Of a stretch of DNA of 12,971 nt, positions 6,761-12,971 are shown in pieces. Position numbers and translations under genes: made by a program. This DNA comes from Methanomassiliicoccales archaeon (GTDB taxonomy: Archaea; Thermoplasmatota; Thermoplasmata; Methanomassiliicoccales; JACIVX01): contig JAJRAH010000158.1 of the NCBI GenBank assembly GCA_028679985.1, positions 1 through 12,971 of the forward strand. Direction: 5' to 3'. Within the stretch, counting starts at the first letter, position 1. Each line of letters starts with the position of its first letter. The notes below the pieces were generated by a model. That model was given only the letters and a program-made list of their open reading frames with translations. It was not told where the DNA came from and did not search any database.

Positions 6761-8650
6761 CTAGGCAACGATCTTGTCATAGTAGTGGGCGACCACGCAA
6801 GCTTCCGTACATTTCCCGCAATGAGAGCAAAGAGCGTCGTCCACCGTCGGCCCGTCCTTCTCGACTCTGATCGCGCGCTGCCGACAGTTCTTCGCGCATA
6901 TGCCGCATACGGCACAAAGCTGGGATCTGAGGAACGCCTTGACGCTCGCCTCGAACATCCTCTCCGCCTGATCCGGATTCGGCCCAGTGGCAAGAACCTG
7001 TCCTCCACCGAAGATCTTCGCAGTAGTCTCGCCCGACTTCACGAGCGCTATCTCGTACTCGTCCGAGTACCTCACCTTTCCGACCGTTTTCAGCATCTCG
7101 GCGACCTTCGCGAAGTCTCTCTTCCTCGGAATCGAGGCAATGCCTTCGATCGAGTATCCTCCCGTGGCGCACGGGCTCACGCCCTTGACAAGCTTGAGAG
7201 CGATCCTGTCTGCCCTCGCCTGAGGAACGCTCAATCTCAGCTGTTCAGCTAGCTGTCTCATCTTAGGGGGGAGCACCTTCCAACGCCAGAACCCGTGACT
7301 GATGAACTCCCTTCCTACCCCCGTTTCCTTCGCCCACCGGTTAAGGTACTCGTTCCACCTCCCGCTCAGAGCCGGATGCAGATATTCGGTCGCCTTCCAT
7401 TCGCTGGCAAGACAGGACGGACAAAGATAGCACCCTATCCGCTCGAAGTCCTCCTCGTAGAGCGGATTGTACTCGAGCCGCCTGTACCAAATGTATCCCC
7501 AGACATCTATGGCTCTCCAGTTCCTTATCGGATTCAGGATCACTTGGTTGGGAACGAAGGGGTTGTTCTCGACGAAGCTGATTCCCGCTCTTGCGAACGA
7601 TTCATAGATGCGGTTGCCTTCAATCGTGATCGTCCCTTCAGGGAACCTACTTTCTATCAGGGACGTCAGAGGGGCCAATTTGCATACCTTGCAGCACCAC
7701 CTGAAATCCTTGGCCGGGGGGCCGAACGATCCGACCTGCTCCCAGAAGGACTCGCCTGCGTCAGCCTGGATCAGTTCGATCTGATTCTTCGCTGAGAAAT
7801 CCCTGACGTACTCGATCGTCTCGGGGAACTCCAGCCCGGTATTGATGAACATAAGCGTGAACTTCTTGAGGACTTTCTTGGCGATGCCGTAGCAGGCCAG
7901 GGAGTCCTTGCCGCCGCTGAACGAAAGCGTGACCGGAAGCTTGCTGTTGCCGACGTACGACTTCACGTCGCTGACTGCTCTGGACTCAAGTCCCGAAAGG
8001 TGAGAAGAATTCGCTTTGACAAAGTCGTCCCAGTCCGATTCCTTCTTAGACGAAGTAATACCTCCTTTCGAGACGTCCCTTATCCCTATCGCCTTCTCGG
8101 ACGTCTTGAGCGAATCGCTGGGGACCCTGGCAACTCCCGAGCACACAAGATTCCCAGCCAGAACGATGAGTGGATCCCCTTGTCGGAACGATCCTCTCGC
8201 ATCGAGCACCCGATCTCCCGGAATGCTCTTTCCTTTCAGGTGCCCGGACGGCGGATCGATCGTCACAATTCCTTTCTTTGCAGACCGAGCAAGGAACAGC
8301 GCACCTTCGATCCTGAGTTCAAGAACGAAGTCGTTCTCGACCAAGCTGAACCGAATGAGGCCGACGATCCTTCCATCCACGATGATCTCGTCGGACCTGT
8401 CCTCTCCCGGCACTTTGTTCAGGAAGATCGGTCTCCTGCCGATGAAATAAGCGGACCCGAAGTGCTTCATGAACAGTCCCTTGACGACTCCCACGCCCTT
8501 CCCCAAACAGGGCCTTAGGTCACCCGGTGCCGAGACTCTGAACTCCCGACTTTCAGACCCGCAAGTTTCGCACTCTCTTCCGAGCACCAGAGTGCCGCAG
8601 GTGTCGCACCAACGGAAAGTGACCTTCCCGTGCTTGAAGGGTGTCGTCAT
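6761..8650 (-). CDS. Zinc ribbon–PUA–PAPS/APS-reductase-like–ferredoxin fusion protein
   Basis: This 629-residue protein has several domains. A zinc ribbon uses C15, C18, C27 and C30. A PUA-like domain (about 120-195) includes VLDARGSFRQGDPLIVL and ends in KAIGIRDV. A PP-loop adenine-nucleotide domain has the pyrophosphate loop SGGKDS at 245-250. The pair C319-C320 (with C323) in FRWCCKVCK, followed by IGCYLCPSC (C407, C410, C413), resembles the [4Fe-4S] ligands of APS reductases. The C-terminus (579-618) has eight ferredoxin-type cysteines for two [4Fe-4S] clusters. No ECG(L/I)H catalytic-cysteine motif of sulfate-assimilating APS/PAPS reductases is visible. Archaeal relatives are usually annotated as PAPS reductase family. 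The PUA-like domain suggests an RNA substrate, so a redox- or sulfur-transfer role on RNA is possible; this is inference. The ATG at 8650 has a well-placed TATA box. Confidence 0.85.
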   Translation of the reverse strand: MTTPFKHGKVTFRWCDTCGTLVLGRECETCGSESREFRVSAPGDLRPCLGKGVGVVKGLFMKHFGSAYFIGRRPIFLNKVPGEDRSDEIIVDGRIVGLIRFSLVENDFVLELRIEGALFLARSAKKGIVTIDPPSGHLKGKSIPGDRVLDARGSFRQGDPLIVLAGNLVCSGVARVPSDSLKTSEKAIGIRDVSKGGITSSKKESDWDDFVKANSSHLSGLESRAVSDVKSYVGNSKLPVTLSFSGGKDSLACYGIAKKVLKKFTLMFINTGLEFPETIEYVRDFSAKNQIELIQADAGESFWEQVGSFGPPAKDFRWCCKVCKLAPLTSLIESRFPEGTITIEGNRIYESFARAGISFVENNPFVPNQVILNPIRNWRAIDVWGYIWYRRLEYNPLYEEDFERIGCYLCPSCLASEWKATEYLHPALSGRWNEYLNRWAKETGVGREFISHGFWRWKVLPPKMRQLAEQLRLSVPQARADRIALKLVKGVSPCATGGYSIEGIASIPRKRDFAKVAEMLKTVGKVRYSDEYEIALVKSGETTAKIFGGGQVLATGPNPDQAERMFEASVKAFLRSQLCAVCGICAKNCRQRAIRVEKDGPTVDDALCSHCGKCTEACVVAHYYDKIVA

Positions 8651-8676
8651 AGGCGACCGTCCCTAGAGGAATCAAG

Positions 8677-8684
8677 TATAATAA
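8677..8684 (-). promoter_or_regulatory. TATA box for the PAPS-reductase-like gene
   Basis: Minus-strand TTATTATA is centred about 30 bases upstream of the ATG at 8650. It predicts a transcription start near 8653 and a leaderless or near-leaderless message. Confidence 0.55.
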
Positions 8685-8743
8685 CATGTTTCGTCGGGAA
8701 AGGACGGTCGCAGCCTGGTTAGGGCGATGACAGTTACCCAAGG

Positions 8744-8750
8744 TTTAACT
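8744..8750 (+). promoter_or_regulatory. Putative TATA box for the site-2 protease gene
   Basis: TTTAACT lies about 35 bases before the ATG at 8782. The implied transcription start is near 8773, leaving a short leader. A CGGTCGC site follows directly. Confidence 0.45.
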
Positions 8751-8781
8751 AGCGGTCGCTCATTCGCTTCGGCCGAGAGCG

Positions 8782-9432
8782 ATGTACGATGGCGAGACAA
8801 TCTACCTCCCGCCGAGATACGGCAGGATAAGGTTCGGGAAGACAGAGACAATCCACATACTCGCGGCAGTCGCTGCGCTGACGTTCGCTTTCGCCGTCGT
8901 TTTCTACCGTAGGGTGTTCACTGCATTCGGGAGCATCGAGGTCTTCGCCTTAGTGGCGGCGATCGGCATATCTTTCATCATCGTCCTGACGGGGTTCTTG
9001 GCCCATGAGCTAGCCCATAAGTTCATGGCTCAGAGGAACGGAGCATGGGCAGAGTTCAGGGTCTTTCCACTGGGTCTGATCATGGCCCTTGTATTCTCCT
9101 TCACGGGATTCCTGTTCGCGGCTCCCGGCGCCGTCTACATCCAGGGCAACATAACTAAGAGACAGAACGGTATCATCAGCCTTGCAGGGCCTCTGACAAA
9201 CCTCGTGCTCGGGGGTACTTTCCTCGCAGGATGGTTGCTCTTTCCCGCGAGCGGGATGATCAGCGTTATCTTCGCCCAGATCGGGATAGTCAACCTCTTC
9301 TTCGCCGCATTCAACCTCATCCCGATTCCGCCATTCGACGGGTCCAAGGTGGCATCCTGGAACATAGGGATATACATTGCGACCCTGGGGGCGGCAGTCA
9401 TCCTCCTGCTCATCGGCTACGGAGTGATATAA
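8782..9432 (+). CDS. Site-2 protease family (M50) intramembrane zinc protease
   Basis: This 216-residue protein is a minimal M50 site-2 protease, a family that cuts substrates within the membrane. The zinc motif H75-E-L-A-H79 (HExxH) lies in a membrane segment, and the third ligand is Asp186 in NLIPIPPFDGSK. Between them is the family-typical GNITKRQNGIISLAGPLTN. About five or six membrane segments are visible (about 24-41, 52-75, 98-118, 134-153, 160-182 and 195-214). No PDZ or CBS domain is attached, as in other short archaeal members. The natural substrate cannot be told from the sequence; membrane-tethered regulators are typical substrates in bacteria. It diverges from the PAPS-reductase-like gene and shares a promoter region of 131 bases with it. 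It ends 17 bases before the convergent GlcD-type gene. Confidence 0.93.
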   Translation: MYDGETIYLPPRYGRIRFGKTETIHILAAVAALTFAFAVVFYRRVFTAFGSIEVFALVAAIGISFIIVLTGFLAHELAHKFMAQRNGAWAEFRVFPLGLIMALVFSFTGFLFAAPGAVYIQGNITKRQNGIISLAGPLTNLVLGGTFLAGWLLFPASGMISVIFAQIGIVNLFFAAFNLIPIPPFDGSKVASWNIGIYIATLGAAVILLLIGYGVI

Positions 9433-9449
9433 GTCGGCGATCTCGGGCT

Positions 9450-10877
9450 TCAATCAATCCGGCAGGGATATCGCAGGTGACGTATGATGCTGCCCTTCCA
9501 TTCTCCGAGCTTGCCAGGGTTCAAGATGTCGTTCGGGTCGAGGGCTTTCTTGATGATCTCCATCGATCTAAGCGCCTCAGATCTCTCCTTCTGCATGTAG
9601 GGCGCCTTCGAGATGCCCACGCCGTGTTCTCCTGTGACCGTACCTCCCACCTCGATGACAGCATCGAATATCTCCGCCACGGCCTTCTCTCCGTTCTTCC
9701 ACGATTCGGGGGAGAGCGGGTTGAGGAGCATCTTCGTGTGCAGGTTTCCGTCCGCGGCGTGGCCGTAGGTGCCGACGATGACATTGTTCCTTTCAGCGAT
9801 CCTCTGGAACGCGACGACGGTCTCGGGTATTCTCGAGATCGGTACCGACATATCGTCGGCGAGCGACACGGAAACGTACTCGGGGCCGTACCTGCTCAGA
9901 GCCGGGAGAACCGCCTTCCTTCCGGCAGTCCATGCATTCATCTGCTTCGGGTCCGTGGAGAACTCGACGCTGATCGCGCCGACGTCCTTGCATATTTGGT
10001 GGACCTCCTTCACCTCGTCCTCGACGACCTTCGGCTCGCCGTCCACTTCGATGAGACATAAGGCCTCGCAGTCGGGAAAGCCGACGTGCATCGTCTTGTT
10101 CACGGCCTTGATGCAGATCTTATCCATCAGTTCTATCGCCGAGGGGATCAGAGGCTTCGCGATGATTGCGGAGACGCATTTTCCTGCCTTCTCGAGCGAG
10201 TCGAACGCCGCGACTGCCATCGCGGACTTCTTGGGTTTGGGTGCGATCTTCAGAGTTACCTCAGTGATGACCCCGAGCGTTCCCTCGCTGCCGACGAACA
10301 GCCTCTCGAGCTGATACCCGGACGAGTTCTTGATCGTCCTGGTGCCTACCCTCGTTATCTCGCCGTTCGCGAGGACGACTTCAAGACCCAATACGTAGTC
10401 TCTCGTCGCGCCGTACTTGATCGCCCTCATTCCCGATGCGTTGGTCGCGACCATTCCGCCGATCGTGCATGCCTCCCCACTGCCCGGAGTAGGTGGAAAG
10501 AAGAACTTCTTCGGTGCGAGCGCTTCATTGAGCTTGTCGTATATGACGCCAGGCCCGACGACGCAATAGAGGTCCTCGACCCGGATCTCCTTTATCTCGT
10601 TCATCCGGGTCATGTCCATGACGATTCCTCCCTCGAGCGGGACGGCGCTGCCGCAGAGACCCGTGCCCCCGCCCCTCGCCAGCACGGCAATCCTGTTCTC
10701 ATTGGCCAGTTTCAGGATGCGCGAAACATGTTCGGTCGATCTCGGCTGGACGATGACTTCCGCATTTCGATGATGAATCGAGGCGTCGAACCCGTAAACA
10801 TAGAGGTCCGCGATCTTCGTCGAGAAGCTGCCTTCACCAACGATCTCCTTTATTTGAGCCAGCAATTCCTGCTTCAA
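9450..10877 (-). CDS. FAD-linked 2-hydroxyacid dehydrogenase (GlcD/D-lactate dehydrogenase type)
   Basis: This 475-residue flavoprotein has the two-domain layout of glycolate oxidase subunit GlcD and D-lactate dehydrogenases. The N-terminal FAD-binding (PCMH-type) domain spans about 37-215, with ARGGGTGLCGSAVPLEGG (67-84), CTIGGMVATNASG and GSEGTLGVITE. The C-terminal FAD-oxidase domain has the substrate/metal segment GHAADGNLH (372-380), GEHGVG (416-421) and the tail DPNDILNPGK (447-456). It probably oxidises a D-2-hydroxyacid to the 2-oxoacid; the exact substrate is not readable. No GlcE or iron-sulfur GlcF gene is adjacent, so the electron acceptor is unknown. The start is a TTG with GGTGAT three bases upstream, a good match to the archaeal anti-Shine-Dalgarno sequence, and a TATA box lies at the expected distance. 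Confidence 0.92.
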   Translation of the reverse strand: MKQELLAQIKEIVGEGSFSTKIADLYVYGFDASIHHRNAEVIVQPRSTEHVSRILKLANENRIAVLARGGGTGLCGSAVPLEGGIVMDMTRMNEIKEIRVEDLYCVVGPGVIYDKLNEALAPKKFFFPPTPGSGEACTIGGMVATNASGMRAIKYGATRDYVLGLEVVLANGEITRVGTRTIKNSSGYQLERLFVGSEGTLGVITEVTLKIAPKPKKSAMAVAAFDSLEKAGKCVSAIIAKPLIPSAIELMDKICIKAVNKTMHVGFPDCEALCLIEVDGEPKVVEDEVKEVHQICKDVGAISVEFSTDPKQMNAWTAGRKAVLPALSRYGPEYVSVSLADDMSVPISRIPETVVAFQRIAERNNVIVGTYGHAADGNLHTKMLLNPLSPESWKNGEKAVAEIFDAVIEVGGTVTGEHGVGISKAPYMQKERSEALRSMEIIKKALDPNDILNPGKLGEWKGSIIRHLRYPCRID

Positions 10878-10908
10878 GCCATCACCGAAGAGGGAATCAC
10901 GGGATTCG

Positions 10909-10917
10909 TTTAAAATA
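10909..10917 (-). promoter_or_regulatory. TATA box for the GlcD-type gene
   Basis: Minus-strand TATTTTAAA is centred about 36 bases upstream of the TTG start at 10877. It predicts a transcription start near 10886 with a short leader that holds the GGTGAT ribosome binding site. A small inverted repeat, GAATC-N4-GATTC (10894-10907), directly follows and could be an operator. Confidence 0.5.
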
Positions 10918-10942
10918 CCTTGCCAAGACGACCATCCTCAAC

Positions 10943-11482
10943 CTACCCTCGTTGCCCTGACGATCTCTCACGCCACTCCTCTTGCAACATAGACATCTCG
11001 ACGTCGTCCGAGTACCTGCCATTCTTGTATCGGTTCTGCCTCAACAGCCCTTCCTTTCTGAATCCGATCTTCTCGTAGCAGCGTAGTGCTCTCGCATTTC
11101 CCTCGTCCGCGATGAGATACACTTTGTTCATGTTCATCTCCTCGAAGACATATCGCAATAGGGTCTCGATCGCGTCCGTCCCGTAGCCTTTGTTCCAGTA
11201 CTCCTTTTCCCCTATCATGATTCCGAAGAGAACGCTCCGGTCCTCCCAATTGAATTTCATCAGGCCTACGTTTCCGATCAACTTTCCATCCATCGTGTCC
11301 ACGGAGAAGACCTTGTCCTCGGTCTTGCCGAGGTTGGCGAACCATTTCTCCTCCTCTTCCATGCTCATCGGAGGGTTGATCGCAAGGAACTCGGTCACCT
11401 CGAGGTCGTTGATCCACTTGACAAAGATCGGCAGGTCGACTCTTTCGACCGCTCTCAGCCTGATCTTCTTGCCTTCAAGCAT
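10943..11482 (-). CDS. GNAT family N-acetyltransferase (RimJ/RimL-like), copy 1
   Basis: This 179-residue protein has the single GNAT fold that uses acetyl-CoA to acetylate amines, often protein N-termini or small molecules. The acetyl-CoA-binding motif A region is visible as YWNKGYGTDAIETLL, followed by VYLIADEGNARALRCYEKIGF, typical of RimJ/RimL-like members. I chose the ATG at 11482 because the protein then starts MLEGKKIRLR, which aligns with MLRGRKVGLR of the upstream paralogue; an ATG at 11503 would add seven residues. The chosen start overlaps the upstream gene's stop by 8 bases, so the two form an operon. The substrate is unknown. Confidence 0.88.
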   Translation of the reverse strand: MLEGKKIRLRAVERVDLPIFVKWINDLEVTEFLAINPPMSMEEEEKWFANLGKTEDKVFSVDTMDGKLIGNVGLMKFNWEDRSVLFGIMIGEKEYWNKGYGTDAIETLLRYVFEEMNMNKVYLIADEGNARALRCYEKIGFRKEGLLRQNRYKNGRYSDDVEMSMLQEEWRERSSGQRG

Positions 11483-12020
11483 CGGAGAGGCCCCCGAATT
11501 CATCCTTGAGAATGCTCATTATCAGTGCGTCCCTGTACGCTCCCTTGTGGAAGTGATCGTGCCTCAGTTTACCTTCGACCTGGAATCCGCTGGCCTTGTA
11601 ACAGGAGATCGCACGCTCGTTGTAATCCGCGACTCTGAGGTACACCCGATGGAGGTTCATGCGGGCGAACGCGTGATGGAGAACCACGCCGATTGCATCT
11701 CTCCCCAGACCCTTTCCCCAGCAGTCAATCTCCCCGATCAATACAACCAGCTCAGCCGAAGCGCTCCTGAAATCTATCTTGCTGAGGCCTACTAGGCCGA
11801 TGTCCCTGCTTCCCTCCAGAGACTGAATCATGAAGTAACGCTTGCTCTTGTTCGCGATTGTCTCGTCCACGATTTGTAGTTCTCGTTCCATGGAGACGCA
11901 GAACGGAGTGTTCGTGGCACCGAGATCCTCAAGCACTCTCTGATCGTTGAACCATTTGTGAAGAAGCCACGAGTCCTTTGACTCGAGCGGCCGAAGCCCC
12001 ACCTTCCTACCTCTGAGCAT
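11475..12020 (-). CDS. GNAT family N-acetyltransferase (RimJ/RimL-like), copy 2
   Basis: This 181-residue GNAT protein is clearly paralogous to the next gene downstream. Shared segments include the N-terminus MLxGxK, the W-x-ND-x-x-V stretch, the cofactor-binding CWGKGLGRDAIG, the MNLHRVYLRV strand and the tail ending CYKASGFQVEGKLR and YRDALIMSIL. Family knowledge predicts acetyl-CoA-dependent transfer to an amine; the target is unknown. The ATG at 12020 is preceded by a TATA box about 27 bases upstream, so the message is probably leaderless. It is the first gene of the two-gene operon and diverges from adenylate kinase. Confidence 0.88.
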   Translation of the reverse strand: MLRGRKVGLRPLESKDSWLLHKWFNDQRVLEDLGATNTPFCVSMERELQIVDETIANKSKRYFMIQSLEGSRDIGLVGLSKIDFRSASAELVVLIGEIDCWGKGLGRDAIGVVLHHAFARMNLHRVYLRVADYNERAISCYKASGFQVEGKLRHDHFHKGAYRDALIMSILKDEFGGLSDA

Positions 12021-12043
12021 CCGACAATCATTTGCAGAGACAT

Positions 12044-12050
12044 CTAAAAA
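12044..12050 (-). promoter_or_regulatory. Putative TATA box for the GNAT operon
   Basis: Minus-strand TTTTTAG is centred about 27 bases upstream of the ATG at 12020, predicting a leaderless mRNA. The 113-base gap between the GNAT and adenylate kinase starts holds both divergent promoters and nothing else I can recognise. Confidence 0.45.
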
Positions 12051-12104
12051 CCTTCCTCAACTTCATTGACTTCAGAGCTGGCCGACTCGGGAAGACGAAA
12101 AATC

Positions 12105-12112
12105 AGATAAAC
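12105..12112 (+). promoter_or_regulatory. Weak TATA-like box for adenylate kinase
   Basis: AGATAAAC lies about 26 bases before the ATG at 12134. It is a weak match to the consensus, but its spacing fits a leaderless transcript and supports this ATG over the upstream ATG at 12032 in the same frame. Confidence 0.35.
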
Positions 12113-12133
12113 CGACAAGACATTCAACACAGC

Positions 12134-12766
12134 ATGTTCACGCGATTAGTCCTTCTTGGACCCCCCGGATCTGGAAAGGGGACGCAGACCGAAAGACTTT
12201 GCAAGGAGTTCGGATTCACACACATATCGACAGGCGATCTGCTGAGAGAGGCCGTTAGGAATGGAACGACTCTCGGCATCAAAGCGAAGAAGTTCATGGA
12301 AGCGGGAGATCTCGTACCAGACGACCTGGTCATCGAGCTCGTCAGACTGAAGCTCGACAATTGTCCGAAGGGATTCGTTTTGGACGGCTTCCCGAGGACC
12401 GTCGAGCAGGCGAAGGCCCTCCAGAGGATATGCGACGTCGACGCGGCGATCAATCTCGAGGTGAACGAAGAGGACATCGTGGGAAGGATGATTAACAGAC
12501 GATCGTGTAAGAAATGCGGGGCCGTGTACAACCTGCAGTCGAATCCTCCGAAGAAAGCGGGCACGTGCGACAAGTGCGGTGTAGAACTGTATCAGCGATC
12601 GGACGATACGGAAGAGACTGTCAGAGCGAGGATGAAGGTCTACAAGGAGCGCACCATGCCTCTCATCGCATTCTACAGGAAACAAGGAGTCCTGATGAGC
12701 ATAGACGCACGGGGCGGGATCGACAGAGTCTACGAAACGATCGCCGGGAAGATCAGGTCGTCGTAG
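12134..12766 (+). CDS. adk: Adenylate kinase (bacterial-type, zinc LID)
   Basis: Adenylate kinase interconverts ATP + AMP and 2 ADP in the cytoplasm. The P-loop GPPGSGKGTQ begins at residue 9. HISTGDLLREAV and the VLDGFPRTVEQA segment are the AMP-binding hallmarks. The LID domain carries four cysteines, CKKC and CDKC 16 residues apart, which fits a structural zinc site, and YQRSDDTEETVRARMKVY follows. At 210 residues it matches the usual long-LID enzyme rather than the compact archaeal AdkA type. I chose the ATG at 12134 because the residues MFTRLVLLGPPG directly match the family's N-terminus; the frame extends upstream to 12032 but those 34 residues look like non-coding promoter sequence. 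Confidence 0.96.
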   Translation: MFTRLVLLGPPGSGKGTQTERLCKEFGFTHISTGDLLREAVRNGTTLGIKAKKFMEAGDLVPDDLVIELVRLKLDNCPKGFVLDGFPRTVEQAKALQRICDVDAAINLEVNEEDIVGRMINRRSCKKCGAVYNLQSNPPKKAGTCDKCGVELYQRSDDTEETVRARMKVYKERTMPLIAFYRKQGVLMSIDARGGIDRVYETIAGKIRSS

Positions 12767-12850
12767 AGCGCGCGACGCCTCCTCCCAATAGCTCCGCTTC
12801 GCTTGCCGGTCCTGACAATGAATCCCAGGATCAAAGCGACTCAGGAAAAA

Positions 12851-12858
12851 GTTAAAGA
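12851..12858 (+). promoter_or_regulatory. TATA-like box for tRNA-Gln
   Basis: GTTAAAGA lies about 30 bases before the tRNA 5' end, the usual place for an archaeal tRNA promoter. The rest of the gap 12767-12884 shows no gene or obvious structure. Confidence 0.4.
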
Positions 12859-12884
12859 GAGGGAACTTGTTGAGGAAGTTCTGC

Positions 12885-12957
12885 AGCCCCGTAGTGTAGC
12901 GGTCAATCATGCGGGACTCTGGATCCTGCGACGGCAGTTCGAATCTGCCCGGGGCTA
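12885..12957 (+). tRNA. tRNA-Gln (anticodon CUG)
   Basis: A full cloverleaf folds without an intron. The acceptor stem pairs AGCCCCG (12885-12891) with CGGGGCT (12950-12956), and the discriminator base is A at 12957. The D-stem is GUGU with a GGTCAA-type loop. The anticodon stem CGGGA/TCCTG encloses the loop CTCTGGA with anticodon CTG at 12919-12921, and the T-stem GGCAG/CTGCC closes TTCGAAT. CCA is not encoded and must be added after transcription. In archaea glutaminylation usually goes through Glu-tRNA(Gln) and an amidotransferase. Confidence 0.93.
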
Positions 12958-12971
12958 CTTCCATTTCACTT

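Larger units (their letters stand above)
8653..8759. promoter_or_regulatory. Repeated CGGTCGC sites in a divergent promoter region, candidate operators
   Basis: GCGACCGTCC at 8653-8662 and GGACGGTCGC at 8702-8711 form a perfect 10-base inverted repeat with a 39-base spacer. A third partial copy, CGGTCGC, is at 8753-8759, inside AGCGGTCGCT. The left arm lies at the predicted transcription start of the PAPS-reductase-like gene, the right arm lies upstream of its TATA box, and the third copy sits just after the TATA box of the site-2 protease gene. This arrangement fits one regulator acting on both divergent genes. Confidence 0.45.

Noticed and set aside
9231..10913. Long plus-strand frames (275-276 residues) opposite the GlcD-type gene
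   Set aside because: They are antisense to a gene with unambiguous FAD-oxidase motifs. Their composition is rich in arginine, histidine and aspartate, typical of shadow frames.
12032..12133. A 34-residue N-terminal extension of adenylate kinase
   Set aside because: The extension has no family similarity, lies across the divergent promoter region, and a family-typical N-terminus starts at the ATG at 12134.
12146..12964. A 272-residue minus-strand open frame opposite adenylate kinase and the tRNA, with PGRFELPSQ near its start
   Set aside because: GRFELPS-type peptides are the well-known translation of the antisense strand of tRNA T-arms. The frame is fully opposite a clear adenylate kinase and a tRNA.
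1..12971. CRISPR arrays, insertion sequences, prophage or toxin-antitoxin genes
   Set aside because: I saw no regularly spaced repeats, transposase motifs, terminal inverted repeats or small paired toxin/antitoxin frames.

Overview
The window looks archaeal. Short AT-rich TATA-like boxes sit about 25-30 bases upstream of most first genes of transcription units, and several of these imply leaderless or nearly leaderless mRNAs. The tRNA gene has no encoded CCA. The gene content is archaeal: pyruvoyl-dependent arginine decarboxylase, a PAC2 family protein, V4R and DUF835 domains, and a PUA/PP-loop/ferredoxin fusion. DUF835 and V4R proteins together with a free-standing Ras-like GTPase suggest a euryarchaeal lineage near Thermoplasmatota. 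That placement is inference and no marker gene here settles it. Coding density is high, the DNA is moderately GC-rich, and long antisense shadow frames are common. I see no insertion sequence, prophage, CRISPR array or integrase, so this reads as ordinary chromosome.

Left part (1-4881): the 3' end of a probable hydrogenase maturation protease meets an M16 zinc peptidase tail to tail, sharing a CTAG. The M16 gene diverges from a PAC2 family gene. Two translationally coupled plus-strand pairs follow. The first is a Ras-like small GTPase with a V4R-DUF835 protein (ATGA overlap). The second is pyruvoyl-dependent arginine decarboxylase with a zinc-ribbon/winged-helix protein (TGATG overlap).

Middle part (4841-9432): a minus-strand pair encodes a PrsW-like multi-pass membrane protein and a membrane-anchored transglutaminase-like protein (TTGA overlap). 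Upstream of it is a 629-residue protein on the same strand that combines a zinc ribbon, a PUA-like domain, a PAPS/APS-reductase-type PP-loop domain and a two-cluster ferredoxin domain. A 131-base promoter region carrying repeated CGGTCGC sites separates that gene from a divergent site-2 protease gene.

Right part (9450-12957): a GlcD-type FAD-linked 2-hydroxyacid dehydrogenase, two tandem paralogous GNAT acetyltransferases, a divergent adenylate kinase with a four-cysteine LID, and tRNA-Gln(CUG).

The best candidates for undescribed biology are the GTPase/V4R-DUF835 module, the PUA/PP-loop/ferredoxin fusion that lacks the usual catalytic-cysteine motif of APS/PAPS reductases, the PrsW-like/transglutaminase pair, and the repeated operator-like sites at 8653-8759.
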